In this document: positions 45,497 to 55,400 of the stretch, one piece after another
Position numbering within the stretch: the first letter of the stretch is position 1
Layout of the letters: each line of letters begins with the position of its first letter
Source of the DNA: Streptococcus oralis
Lineage (GTDB): Bacteria > Bacillota > Bacilli > Lactobacillales > Streptococcaceae
NCBI RefSeq assembly: GCF_021497945.1
Contig: NZ_CP046524.1
Coordinates: 267,001-331,000, forward strand
DNA: 64,000 nucleotides
Direction: 5' to 3'
Translations under genes and position numbers: made by a program
Notes under the pieces: generated by a model
Told to the model about the DNA's origin: nothing
What the model saw: only the letters and a program-made list of their open reading frames with translations
Databases searched by the model: none

Positions 45497-46498
45497 TTGG
45501 AGAAGAAACTGACCATAAAAGACATTGCAGAAATGGCTCAGACCTCGAAAACAACCGTGTCATTTTACCTAAACGGGAAATATGAAAAAATGTCCCGAGA
45601 GACACGTGAAAAGATTGAAAAAGTTATTCATGAAACAAATTACAAACCGAGCATTGTTGCGCGTAGCTTAAACTCCAAACGAACAAAATTAATTGGTGTT
45701 TTGATCGGTGATATTACCAACAGTTTCTCGAACCAAATTGTTAAGGGAATTGAGGATATCGCCAGCCAGAATGGCTACCAGGTAATGATAGGAAATAGTA
45801 ATTACAGCCAAGAGAGTGAGGACCGGTATATTGAAAGCATGCTTCTCTTGGGAGTAGACGGCTTTATTATTCAGCCGACCTCTAATTTCCGAAAATATTC
45901 TCGTATCATCGATGAGAAAAAGAAGAAAATGGTCTTTTTTGATAGTCAGCTCTATGAACACCGGACTAGCTGGGTCAAAACCAATAACTATGATGCCGTT
46001 TATGACATGACCCAGTCCTGTATCGAAAAAGGTTATGAGCATTTTCTCTTGATTACAGCGGATACGAGTCGCTTGAGTACTCGGATTGAGCGGGCAAGTG
46101 GTTTTGTGGATGCTTTAACAGATGCTAATATGCGCCACGCCAGTCTAACCATTGAAGATAAGCATACGAATTTGGAACAAATTAAGGAATTTTTACAAAA
46201 AGAAATCAATCCCGATGAAAAAACTCTGGTATTTGTTCCTAACTGTTGGGCCCTTCCTCTAGTCTTTACCGTTATCAAAGAGTTGAATTATAACTTGCCA
46301 CAAGTTGGGTTGATTGGTTTTGACAATACGGAGTGGACTTGCTTTTCTTCTCCAAGTGTTTCGACGCTGGTTCAGCCCGCCTTTGAAGAAGGACAACAGG
46401 CTACAAAGATTTTGATTGACCAGATTGAAGGTCGCAATCAAGAAGAAAGGCAACAAGTCTTGGATTGTAGTGTGAGTTGGAAAGAGTCGACTTTCTAA
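45497..46498 (+). CDS. regR: LacI-family regulator RegR
   Basis: 333 residues from TTG 45497 (LEKKLTIKDIAEM), which is correctly spaced from AGGAGGT; an in-frame ATG at 45431 would overlap the preceding gene and the promoter. Helix-turn-helix at about 5-26 (IKDIAEMAQTSKTTVSFYLN), hinge helix YKPSIVARSLNSKR, then a periplasmic-binding-like effector domain. RegR represses the hyaluronan genes in pneumococcus. The three AAACCGG palindromes before hylA, dhuD and the EIIA gene are its evident targets. Confidence 0.92.
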   Translation: MEKKLTIKDIAEMAQTSKTTVSFYLNGKYEKMSRETREKIEKVIHETNYKPSIVARSLNSKRTKLIGVLIGDITNSFSNQIVKGIEDIASQNGYQVMIGNSNYSQESEDRYIESMLLLGVDGFIIQPTSNFRKYSRIIDEKKKKMVFFDSQLYEHRTSWVKTNNYDAVYDMTQSCIEKGYEHFLLITADTSRLSTRIERASGFVDALTDANMRHASLTIEDKHTNLEQIKEFLQKEINPDEKTLVFVPNCWALPLVFTVIKELNYNLPQVGLIGFDNTEWTCFSSPSVSTLVQPAFEEGQQATKILIDQIEGRNQEERQQVLDCSVSWKESTF

Positions 46499-46541
46499 GA
46501 TGAAAGGGAAATGACTTGCAACCTCTGTTAAGAAATAAAAG

Positions 46542-46571
46542 AATCCCATCTAGCATGAGCTGGATGGGATT
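46542..46571 (+). terminator. Terminator-like hairpin after regR
   Basis: AATCCCATCTA-gcatgagc-TGGATGGGATT. The stem is strong but the T run is weak (TGTTTG). Confidence 0.65.
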
Positions 46572-46608
46572 GTTTGCCTATAAAATGAGAAATTATGGGA
46601 GTGATCTC

Positions 46609-46944
46609 CTAAATCAACTGTTTTTGATCTACTTCTTTAACCACTTGATAAAAGTTATAGAAGTAGACCAAACTTGAGATGATGGTTACGACTAGGAATA
46701 TTGAAAATTTCCATTGGACAGGGTTGGTTAGAAGCTGTGGAAAGGATATAAGGAGGAAGAAGAGGGCGGCGTTGAGGACAGGTACCCGTTTTGATTGCAT
46801 TTTCTCAAGTCCTTTATTGAGTGCAGGAAGAAAGAGGAGTAAGAGTATTAAAACTGTATGAGAAACAGCTCCTGAAACAAGGGCGAAGGAAAGGAAAATA
46901 CTGATAAAAACATGACCGATCAGTAGTCTAGCTAGTGATTTCAT
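46609..46944 (-). CDS. Small membrane protein of unknown function
   Basis: 111 residues from ATG 46944, preceded on its strand by AGGAGGT; a longer frame to 47007 starts in the neighbouring gene and lacks a ribosome site. Four hydrophobic segments fill nearly the whole length, for example VLILLLLFLPALNKGLEK. I do not recognise a family. It follows the DUF3278-like gene after ten bases and belongs to the small XRE-led operon. Confidence 0.7.
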   Translation of the reverse strand: MKSLARLLIGHVFISIFLSFALVSGAVSHTVLILLLLFLPALNKGLEKMQSKRVPVLNAALFFLLISFPQLLTNPVQWKFSIFLVVTIISSLVYFYNFYQVVKEVDQKQLI

Positions 46945-46954
46945 AAGGCACCTC

Positions 46955-47497
46955 CTAGTCGTCTTCTTGCTCTTTCTTGGCTTTTCGAATGCGAAGAGAG
47001 ACAACAATTTGCATCATCAGTCCAAAAAAGAACGCTCCCAGTATAGTTTTTAAAATATGTTTTGAATTCAGAAGAGAACTGATGAAATTTGGATTTTCAC
47101 TGGTTAGGGTATCGATGAGTGGCATTATAAAAAATATCGCTATGCCGTAGATTAGACCGGCTTTTAGACCAGGAAAATGCAGTTGTTTACTTTCTTTCTT
47201 ACTTAACATTTCGGGATCAATAGCTGTGATGCCCGTTTTCTTGGTTTGAGAGACCACATAGAGGGCAGCTACCATCGAAATGCCAAACACCACGAGAGGA
47301 TAGCCGATAGCGACAATTTGCGGGTATTTATAAGCAAGGACAAAGGGGATGAGGTTGCCAAATATCATCAGATAAAAGAGAACGATAAAGACTTGATTCC
47401 CGATACGATCGACCTCGCGCCGTTTGTGTTCATCAAGGGGGCCGGAAATGCCGTATGTGCGTTTGATAAGTTTGTCAGTGAGAGTTTCTTTTTTCAT
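46955..47497 (-). CDS. DUF3278-like membrane protein
   Basis: 180 residues: a basic N-terminus (KLIKRTYGISGPLDEHKRRE), then four membrane segments and a charged tail RIRKAKKEQEDD. The opening matches DUF3278-type proteins that accompany small XRE regulators in streptococci. Function unknown. Fifteen bases after the regulator gene. Confidence 0.72.
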   Translation of the reverse strand: MKKETLTDKLIKRTYGISGPLDEHKRREVDRIGNQVFIVLFYLMIFGNLIPFVLAYKYPQIVAIGYPLVVFGISMVAALYVVSQTKKTGITAIDPEMLSKKESKQLHFPGLKAGLIYGIAIFFIMPLIDTLTSENPNFISSLLNSKHILKTILGAFFFGLMMQIVVSLRIRKAKKEQEDD

Positions 47498-47512
47498 TTG
47501 TTTGCTCCTTTT

Positions 47513-47707
47513 TTAAAAATCGTCTTCCCAAAAGAGACTGTTGAGGTCAGTTTGGAGGCTACGGGCGAGATTGAGACAAAGTTCCAAAGTTGGATTGTAC
47601 TTGTCGTTTTCAATCATGTTGATGGTCTGTCTCGAGACACCGATATCTTTGGCGAGCTCGAGTTGGGAAATACCCAGTTCCTTGCGGAATTCTTTGACAC
47701 GATTCAT
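47513..47707 (-). CDS. Small XRE-family regulator
   Basis: 64 residues that are almost entirely a Cro/C1-type helix-turn-helix (ELGISQLELAKDIGVSRQTI, then NMIENDKYNPTLELCLNLA), ending LNSLFWEDDF, as in the YozG/SP-type regulators paired with membrane proteins. It probably represses its own operon through the inverted repeats around its promoter. Confidence 0.9.
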   Translation of the reverse strand: MNRVKEFRKELGISQLELAKDIGVSRQTINMIENDKYNPTLELCLNLARSLQTDLNSLFWEDDF

Positions 47708-47724
47708 CTGTTCTCCTTTCTGAT

Positions 47725-47787
47725 ATGTCGTATATATTTGACCATATTATATTTTTTTAGGAGGAAGGTGTCAAGTATATACGACAT
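47725..47787 (-). promoter_or_regulatory. XRE operon promoter flanked by paired operators
   Basis: Minus strand TTGACA (47774-47769), 17-bp spacer, TATAAT (47751-47746). The 12-mer ATGTCGTATATA at 47725-47736 and its exact inverse TATATACGACAT at 47776-47787 bracket the promoter, so a repressor dimer could bind at either side. Confidence 0.8.
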
Positions 47788-47851
47788 TTTTTGGAGAATT
47801 TTTTTCGAAGGTCTTTAGCTTTGTCTGACAAGTGCAAGCTGGTCAGATTTG

Positions 47852-47860
47852 TGGTAAAAT
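47852..47860 (+). promoter_or_regulatory. Extended -10 promoter of the rsmH cluster
   Basis: TGg-TAAAAT at 47852-47860, ten bases before the first gene; the -35 region (GTGCAA) is weak. The untranslated leader would be very short. Confidence 0.5.
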
Positions 47861-47869
47861 AGATAGGAT

Positions 47870-48820
47870 ATGACAAAAGAATTTCATCATGTAACGGTCT
47901 TGCTTCATGAAACGATTGATATGCTTGACGTAAAACCTGACGGTATCTACGTGGATGCGACTTTGGGTGGAGCAGGCCATAGCGAATATTTATTAAGTAA
48001 ATTGAGCGAAAAAGGGCATCTCTATGCTTTTGACCAGGACCAGAATGCTATTGACAATGCGCAAAAACGTTTGGCACCCTATATCGAAAAGGGGATGGTA
48101 ACCTTTATCAAGGATAACTTCCGTCATTTGCAGGCACGTTTGCAAGAGGCTGGTGTCCAGGAAATTGATGGAATTTGTTATGACTTGGGAGTGTCCAGTC
48201 CTCAGCTGGATCAGCGTGAGCGTGGCTTTTCTTATAAAAAGGATGCGCCACTGGATATGCGGATGAATCAGGAAGCTAGTTTGACGGCCTATGAGGTGGT
48301 CAATCATTATGACTATCATGACTTGGTTCGGATCTTTTTCAAGTATGGGGAGGATAAGTTTTCTAAACAGATTGCCCGCAAGATTGAGCAAGCACGTGAG
48401 GTGAAACCAATTGAGACAACGACAGAGTTGGCAGAGATTATCAAGTCGGCCAAGCCTGCCAAGGAGCTCAAGAAAAAGGGACACCCTGCCAAGCAGATTT
48501 TCCAGGCTATCCGAATCGAAGTCAATGATGAGCTAGGGGCAGCAGACGAATCCATCCAGCAGGCCATGGACATGCTGGCTCTGGATGGGAGAATCTCAGT
48601 CATTACCTTCCATTCGCTGGAAGACCGCTTGACCAAGCAGTTGTTTAAGGAGGCTTCAACAGTGGAAGTTCCCAAAGGCTTGCCCTTCATTCCAGATGAT
48701 CTTAAGCCTAAGATGGAATTGGTATCCCGCAAACCAATCTTGCCAAGTGCCGAAGAGCTAGAAGCCAACAATCGTTCGCATTCAGCCAAGTTGCGCGTGG
48801 CTAGAAAAATTCACAAGTAA
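47870..48820 (+). CDS. rsmH: 16S rRNA m4C1402 methyltransferase
   Basis: 316 residues with the class I methyltransferase motif [16 protein letters not shown], the [16 protein letters not shown] region, [15 protein letters not shown] and a C-terminal [16 protein letters not shown]. It methylates N4 of C1402 in the small-subunit rRNA. First gene of the division and cell wall cluster. Confidence 0.96.
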   Translation: MTKEFHHVTVLLHETIDMLDVKPDGIYVDATLGGAGHSEYLLSKLSEKGHLYAFDQDQNAIDNAQKRLAPYIEKGMVTFIKDNFRHLQARLQEAGVQEIDGICYDLGVSSPQLDQRERGFSYKKDAPLDMRMNQEASLTAYEVVNHYDYHDLVRIFFKYGEDKFSKQIARKIEQAREVKPIETTTELAEIIKSAKPAKELKKKGHPAKQIFQAIRIEVNDELGAADESIQQAMDMLALDGRISVITFHSLEDRLTKQLFKEASTVEVPKGLPFIPDDLKPKMELVSRKPILPSAEELEANNRSHSAKLRVARKIHK

Positions 48821-48830
48821 GAGGAAAAAC

Positions 48831-49148
48831 ATGGCAGAAAGAATCGAAAAAACAAGTCAGTTATTGCAAACGAAGTTTAAAGGTTTTTCACGTGTGGAAA
48901 AGGCCTTCTATGTTTCGATTGCTGCAACAATGATTATCCTGGCAATTAGCGTTGTGTTTATGCAAACCAAGCTATTACAAGTTCAGAATGAATTGACCAA
49001 GGTCAATGCTCAAATCGAAGAAAAGAAAACTGAGCTAGACGATGCCAAGCAAGAGGTCAATGAATTGATTCGTTCAGAACGTTTGAAAGAGATTGCAAAC
49101 TCCAAGGATTTGCAGCTGAATAACGAAAATATCCGAGCAGCGGAGTAA
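48831..49148 (+). CDS. ftsL: Cell division protein FtsL
   Basis: 105 residues: a short cytoplasmic N-terminus, one membrane segment (about 25-45, VSIAATMIILAISVVFM) and an extracellular coiled coil (LTKVNAQIEEKKTELDDAKQ). It scaffolds the divisome with DivIC and DivIB. Position between rsmH and pbp2x confirms the name. Confidence 0.92.
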   Translation: MAERIEKTSQLLQTKFKGFSRVEKAFYVSIAATMIILAISVVFMQTKLLQVQNELTKVNAQIEEKKTELDDAKQEVNELIRSERLKEIANSKDLQLNNENIRAAE

Positions 49149-49151
49149 GAA

Positions 49152-51407
49152 ATGAAACATTGGAAAGAAAAAATCATCCGTTATGCCGTTCGTAATCGTA
49201 AATCTCCAGAAGAAAATCGTCGAAGAGTAGGAAAAAGCCTGAGTTTATTGGCTGTCATACTCTTCGCTGTCTTTTTGGTCAACTTTGCGGTCATTATCGG
49301 AACGGGTAAAAAATTTGGTAAGGACTTGGTTCAAGAAGCAAACAAGGTCCATCAAACAACCAAGACGATTCCTGCAAAACGAGGAACCATCTACGATCGT
49401 AATGGAACGCCTATTGCTGAGGATGCGACTTCGTATAATATCTATGCCGTTATTGACAAGACCTACAAGTCAGCAACAGGCAAAATTCTCTATGTAGAGG
49501 ATTCTCAATTTAATAAGGTGGCTGAGATTTTCCATAAATACCTAGATATGGAAGAGTCTTATGTCAAAGAACAGCTTTCTCAACCAGATCTAAAACAGGT
49601 ATCCTTTGGTACCAAGGGAAATGGGATCACCTATGCCAATATGATGGCTATTAAAAATGACCTCAAAACTGCTGGCGTTGAGGGAGTTGACTTCACAACT
49701 AGCCCTAACCGTAGTTATCCCAATGGACAGTTTGCTTCTTCCTTTATCGGTTTAGCGCAACTCCATGAAAATGAGGATGGGACCAAACGTTTGATTGGGA
49801 CATCTGGATTGGAGAGTTCTTTAAATAACATTCTGGCGGGTACAGATGGGATTATCACCTATGAGAAGGATCGTCTGGGAAATATTGTTCCGGGTACGGA
49901 GCAGGCTTCCCAACACATGGTAGACGGAAAGGATGTTTACACAACCCTTTCTAGTCCTTTGCAATCCTTTATGGAAACCCAGATGGATGCCTTCCAGGAA
50001 AAGGTAAAAGGCAAGTATATGACGGCTACCTTGGTCAGCGCTAAAACAGGGGAAATCCTCGCTACGACCCAACGTCCGACCTTCAATGCCGATACCAAGG
50101 ATGGCATCACAAAAGACTTTGTCTGGCGAGATATTCTTTATCAAAGTAACTATGAACCAGGATCAGCCATGAAGGTTATGACGTTAGCTTCTTCTATTGA
50201 TAATAATACCTTCCCAAGTGGAGAATACTTTAACAGTAGTGAATTGAAAATAGCTGACGCGACCATTCGAGATTGGGATGTTAATGATGGTTTGACTACT
50301 GGTGGGATGATGACTTTCTCACAAGGTTTCGCTCACTCCAGTAATGTTGGAATGAGTCTACTTGAACAAAAAATGGGAGATGCTACTTGGTTGGATTATC
50401 TAAACCGCTTTAAGTTTGGAGTGCCGACGCGTTTTGGTCTGACTGATGAGTACACAGGTCAATTGCCTGCAGATAATATTGTCAATATTGCCATGAGTGC
50501 ATTTGGTCAGGGGATTTCTGTAACGCAGACCCAGATGCTACGTGCCTTTACAGCCATCGCCAATGATGGGGTTATGTTGGAGCCTAAATTTATCAGCGCC
50601 CTCTATGACCCGAATGACCAGTCTGTTCGTAAGTCTCAAAAGGAAATCGTCGGAAATCCTGTATCAAAAGCGGCAGCTTCCTCTACTCGGGATCACATGG
50701 TCATGGTCGGAACAGATCCTGTCTATGGTACCATGTACAACCACAGTACAGGAAAGCCAAATGTCAATGTTCCGGGGCAAAATGTCGCTCTGAAATCCGG
50801 GACTGCTCAGATTGCTGATGAGAAGAATGGGGGTTACCTGACAGGTGAAACCAACTATATCTTCTCTGTTGTGTCGATGCATCCTGCAGAAAATCCTGAC
50901 TTTATCCTCTATGTAACGGTGCAACAGCCAGAGCATTATTCGGGTGTTCAGCTTGGGGAGTTTGCCAACCCAATCCTTGAGCGAGCTTCTGCCACGAAAG
51001 AGTCCCTCAATCTTCAGTCAACTGCCAAGAGCTTGGATCAGGTCAGCAAGACGACAAGCTATACCATGCCAGCTACCAAGGACTTTACTCCAGGAGACCT
51101 AGCAGAGGAATTGCGTCGTAACCTTGTCCAACCAATCGTTATCGGAACAGGAACCAAGATCAAGGAACTCTCGGTTTCTGAAGGAGATAATTTGGAAGCC
51201 AATCAGCAGACCTTGATCCTGTCAGATAAGGTCGAAGAAATGCCTGATATGTATGGCTGGACAGATGAAAATGTGCAAACATTTGCCAAATGGCTGAATA
51301 TAGAAGTCGAGTGGGAAGGTAGTGGCAAAACGGTCAAGAAACAAAGTGTCCGTGCCAATACAGCCCTCAAAGACCTTAAAAAAATGAAAATAACTTTAGG
51401 AGATTAA
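49152..51407 (+). CDS. pbpX: Penicillin-binding protein 2X with altered active-site motif
   Basis: 751 residues: cytoplasmic stub, membrane anchor (about 37-57), dimerisation domain with [19 protein letters not shown], transpeptidase domain, and two C-terminal PASTA domains (about 630-751). Catalytic motifs: [11 protein letters not shown] with Ser338 and Lys341, SSN in [10 protein letters not shown], and KSG in [11 protein letters not shown]. The first motif reads SAMK instead of STMK; this equals the T338A change known from penicillin-resistant pneumococci (numbering here is one higher). It is the septal transpeptidase working with FtsW. Confidence 0.96.
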   Translation: MKHWKEKIIRYAVRNRKSPEENRRRVGKSLSLLAVILFAVFLVNFAVIIGTGKKFGKDLVQEANKVHQTTKTIPAKRGTIYDRNGTPIAEDATSYNIYAVIDKTYKSATGKILYVEDSQFNKVAEIFHKYLDMEESYVKEQLSQPDLKQVSFGTKGNGITYANMMAIKNDLKTAGVEGVDFTTSPNRSYPNGQFASSFIGLAQLHENEDGTKRLIGTSGLESSLNNILAGTDGIITYEKDRLGNIVPGTEQASQHMVDGKDVYTTLSSPLQSFMETQMDAFQEKVKGKYMTATLVSAKTGEILATTQRPTFNADTKDGITKDFVWRDILYQSNYEPGSAMKVMTLASSIDNNTFPSGEYFNSSELKIADATIRDWDVNDGLTTGGMMTFSQGFAHSSNVGMSLLEQKMGDATWLDYLNRFKFGVPTRFGLTDEYTGQLPADNIVNIAMSAFGQGISVTQTQMLRAFTAIANDGVMLEPKFISALYDPNDQSVRKSQKEIVGNPVSKAAASSTRDHMVMVGTDPVYGTMYNHSTGKPNVNVPGQNVALKSGTAQIADEKNGGYLTGETNYIFSVVSMHPAENPDFILYVTVQQPEHYSGVQLGEFANPILERASATKESLNLQSTAKSLDQVSKTTSYTMPATKDFTPGDLAEELRRNLVQPIVIGTGTKIKELSVSEGDNLEANQQTLILSDKVEEMPDMYGWTDENVQTFAKWLNIEVEWEGSGKTVKKQSVRANTALKDLKKMKITLGD

Positions 51408-51408
51408 G

Positions 51409-52389
51409 ATGATTAGTTCCATTAGTGCTGGAGTTCTAGCCTTTCTATTGACCTTGATAGGTATTCCAGCCTTTATCCGATTTTATCGAAAAGCACAGAT
51501 TACAGGTCAGCAGATGCACGAGGATGTCAAGCAACACCAAGCTAAAGCTGGGACTCCAACCATGGGAGGTCTTGTCTTCCTGATCGTTGCAGTTGTTGTG
51601 AGCTTCCTTGTCGCTCTCTTTACCCAACAATTGACCAACAATGTCGGCATGATTTTGTTTATCTTGGTTTTGTATGGTTTGGTAGGTTTTTTGGATGATT
51701 TCCTCAAGGTCTTTCGTAAGATTAACGAAGGCTTAAATCCCAAGCAAAAGCTTGCTCTCCAGCTCCTTGGAGGAGTGATTTTCTACCTCTTTTATGAGCG
51801 TGGTGGCGACATGCTTTCAGTCTTTGGCTACCAAGTTCATCTAGGCATTTTCTATATTTTCTTTGCCCTTTTCTGGCTAGTTGGCTTTTCAAATGCGGTG
51901 AATCTGACGGACGGGATTGACGGCTTAGCAAGTATTTCCGTAGTGATTAGCTTATCGGCCTACGGTGTGATTGCTTATATGCAAAATCAACTGGATATCC
52001 TTCTTGTGATTCTTGCCATGATTGGTGGTTTATTAGGCTTCTTCGTCTTTAACCACAAGCCTGCCAAGGTTTTCATGGGAGATGTGGGAAGTTTGGCTCT
52101 AGGTGGGATGCTGGCAGCAATCTCTATGGCTCTCCACCAAGAATGGACCCTTTTGCTGATTGGGATTATCTATGTCTTTGAGACAAGCTCTGTTATGATG
52201 CAGGTTACCTACTTCAAACTCAGTGGTGGAAAGCGTATTTTCCGTATGACGCCTGTCCACCACCATTTTGAACTTGGAGGATTCTCAGGCAAGGGCAATC
52301 CTTGGAGCGAGTGGAAGGTTGACTTCTTCTTTTGGGGAGTTGGGCTTCTAGCAAGTCTCTTGACCTTAGCCTTTTTATACCTACTGTAA
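51409..52389 (+). CDS. mraY: Phospho-MurNAc-pentapeptide transferase
   Basis: 326 residues with about ten membrane segments. MraY signatures: [50 protein letters not shown] and [13 protein letters not shown]. It makes lipid I on the inner face of the membrane. Starts one base after the pbpX stop codon; the cluster ends here at a terminator. Confidence 0.97.
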   Translation: MISSISAGVLAFLLTLIGIPAFIRFYRKAQITGQQMHEDVKQHQAKAGTPTMGGLVFLIVAVVVSFLVALFTQQLTNNVGMILFILVLYGLVGFLDDFLKVFRKINEGLNPKQKLALQLLGGVIFYLFYERGGDMLSVFGYQVHLGIFYIFFALFWLVGFSNAVNLTDGIDGLASISVVISLSAYGVIAYMQNQLDILLVILAMIGGLLGFFVFNHKPAKVFMGDVGSLALGGMLAAISMALHQEWTLLLIGIIYVFETSSVMMQVTYFKLSGGKRIFRMTPVHHHFELGGFSGKGNPWSEWKVDFFFWGVGLLASLLTLAFLYLL

Positions 52390-52411
52390 AACTAACTTTT
52401 GATGACAAAAT

Positions 52412-52446
52412 AAAACAGGATGAAGGGAATCTTCATCCTGTTTTTG
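52412..52446. terminator. Bidirectional terminator between mraY and the GH95 gene
   Basis: AAACAGGATGAAG-ggaat-CTTCATCCTGTTTTT, with A's on the left and T's on the right, so it can serve both converging genes. Confidence 0.9.
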
Positions 52447-52458
52447 TGTGCTTAAAGG

Positions 52459-55400
52459 TTAGTTGGAGTCATCCTTTCTTCCTTTTAACATAAAAGTGCC
52501 TGTAAGGGCTAGGCTGAGTCCTGCTAAGAAGAGGAGTGGGTTGGACGCTTCTCCTGTTGCTGGAAGTTCTTCTTTAGGAGAATGATTTCCAGTTTTCGCA
52601 GGGATCGGACTAGCTGAAAGTTGTTCGGCCTCGTGTGCCAAGGTTTCTGCATCTGAAGTACTTGGTTTTTCATCTGTACTAGGGGTTGTTCCAGCAGCTT
52701 GATAGACGACAGCATAGGTACTGAAATGACTAGTGATGAATTCTGCCTTTCCGTCTTGAACGGTGAAATCAAGGGCTTGCAACTCCTTGGTCGGAGTGAT
52801 GTAGTAGATGTTTTCTACGCTAGCTGAAATAGGCAAGCGAACCAAGACAGAGCCTTTTGGCTGCAAGCTATGATTGGTTGGATTTTTCAGTTGTAGGTCG
52901 TAAGCATCATAGGTCTTGCCAAAGAGTTCCTGAGCTAGGACACGTCGGCTAGAAACGTGAGAAATTCCTTCTAAGTCGCTGGCTCCACCGATGAATTCTA
53001 CTCCAGTCTCCTTATCTTTTAAGACTTGAACTGGATAGTCAGGAAGGCTAAGGCTTGGAGCGGCCTGATCTCCGCTAGTTCCGATAGGTTTAGTGTATTC
53101 AGGTTTTTCAACAGTAGGAGTTTCCTCTTGACCTGCTGTTCCGATAGGTTTGGTGTATTCAGGTTTTTCAACAGTAGGTGCTTCCTCTTGACCTGCTGTT
53201 CCGATAGGTTCGGTGTATTCAGGCTTTTCTACAGTAGGAGACTCTTCTTGCCCCGCCGTTCCGATAGGTTCGGTGTATTCAGGCTTTTCTACAGTGGGTG
53301 GCACTTCTTGCCCTGCAGTCCCGATAGGTTTAGTGTATTCAGGAATTTCAACAGTAGGAGCTGGTTCCTCTCCCTTGCTTGTAGTTGGCTGACTCTCGTC
53401 AACCTTTTTCTCATCCTTTTTAGTAAAGACGGCCACGATAGGGCTGCTTGTGGTATTTCCTTGAATGGTATAAGCTTCAATGGCATTTCCAGCTTTGCGA
53501 TTGGTTTCGTCAGGGATTGGGATTTGAACTTGATTGTCTTGGATTGATAGGATAGTCTGATCCCCACTGGTAACCAGATGCGTTTCATCCACCTTACGCA
53601 AAACTAGAGGATCTTTGACTCCTGGGAAGGTCACTGCGATGGCTTCCCAATCTCCAGCTGGTAGGCTTAAGGAAATGGTTTTGTCATTTTCCTTAAGAGG
53701 CGCAATGCTCGGGCTATCTATACCAACAGCAGGAGCTTTGATGATATCAAAGGAGTCTAGAGAGATTTTCTTGCGACCTTCTGGCGAATCTGGATCAACT
53801 TGTAATGTCAGGGTATGCGGACCGTCAGTGAGATTTGTAAATTCGCCAATAAAAGCTCTCTTTTCAGTTGCACCTGAAGTGTAGAAGTCTAGACTTGGCA
53901 TTTCTTTGCCATCTAGTGTAACACGTGCTCGTCCAAGAGCGAGGCTCTTTAAGCCAAAGATACGAATACCCGTCCCTGTAAAGGAAATAGTTGCCTGAGC
54001 TTCTGAAGCTGCACTAGAGTCGCTGTTGTTAATATCAGCGTATTTTTCCGTACCTCCGTAGAGTTCAGGGTCAGACCAGTCCTTAAACTGGGCACCATAC
54101 TGGATGCGCGAATCGCGATCATCTATTTTTTCAATCGTATTGCCTGTTCCTGCTAGGATCTTGAAGTAGTCTAATGAAATTTTCGAGCGCTCACTACCAC
54201 GTCCTTTGTGCTCACGTTTAACACTAAGAGTCAATGTGTGAGGTCCGTCAGATAGTCCTGCGAAGCGACCAATGAGACTACCTTTTTCAGTTGCTCCAGC
54301 AGTATGGAAGTCAAGCTCCCCGACTTCTTTGCCATCAATTTTAGCAGTGGCAAGACCTAGTTCAGACGATTTCAGTCCATAGATTTCGATACCAACGCCA
54401 GTGAAAGGAATGGTAGCAGTGAGATCTTCGTCTGTGTAGTCTCCTTTTGAAAGGTCAGCAAATTTCTCTGTTCCTCCAAATAATTCTGAGTCTGCCCAGT
54501 TTCCAAAGGCAGCTCCGTACTGGATGCGGCTATCTCGGTCGTCCATCAACTCGCTATAGGTTTCGACAGTGGCCTGTTCAGAAACTTGTGTGGAAACTTC
54601 GCCCAGCATAGCCTTGACAGTATAAGTATAGGCGAGTTGAGGATTTAGTGATCGGTCAATAAAGTGGGTTTGATTGGTTACAAATTCTCTGGTCGCAGAG
54701 GTTTGGCCAGTTTCGTCTTTCACTTGTCTTTGGATGACATAGTGGGTAGCGCCTTCTACTTGGTTGAAGGTAAGTTCGGCAGTGACTCCATTTTGTCGAA
54801 CGGCTGTCAGACTGGTCACACGGCCAGGGAAATGTTCAAAGGTAATGACGTCACCTTTTTGCGTTGCAAGCTGGATACGATTATCTTTAAGGATCGTTGC
54901 CTTGACTGGTTTGCCATTGACCTTGATTTGGCTAGCTTCGATATTTGGATAATCTACAACCAGGTCTCCACCGACATTTGAAAGGAAGGACAAGCTTTGC
55001 AGGTTTTTATCTTTCCACTTCATGCTGACTTCAAAGTTACCACGGGCAACCAAGCCAGAAACTTGACCGTCTTTCCATGCATCTGGAAGGGCTGGCAATG
55101 GTGCAATATAGCCAGTGTGTGATTGGAGAAGCATTTCTGCCATCCCACTGGTCGCTCCAAAGTTTCCGTCGATTTGGAAAGGCGCGTGGGTATCCCAAAG
55201 GTTTTCTAGAGTTGAGTACTTGAGCTGTTCAGCGAGTAAGCGATGGGCACGGTTACCGTCCAGCAGACGAGCCCAGAGGTTGATTTTATTGGCCTTAGAC
55301 CAACCAGTCCCCCCATCTCCACGGTGATTCAAGGTAGCACGCGCAGCCTCTAGGTATTCAGCCTGGTCCTTGCTAAAGAGCGTACCTGGGAAGAGACCAA

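Noticed and set aside
47246..47818. Plus-strand 190-residue frame across the XRE/DUF3278 genes
   Set aside because: It is antisense to two recognisable genes and passes through their promoter.
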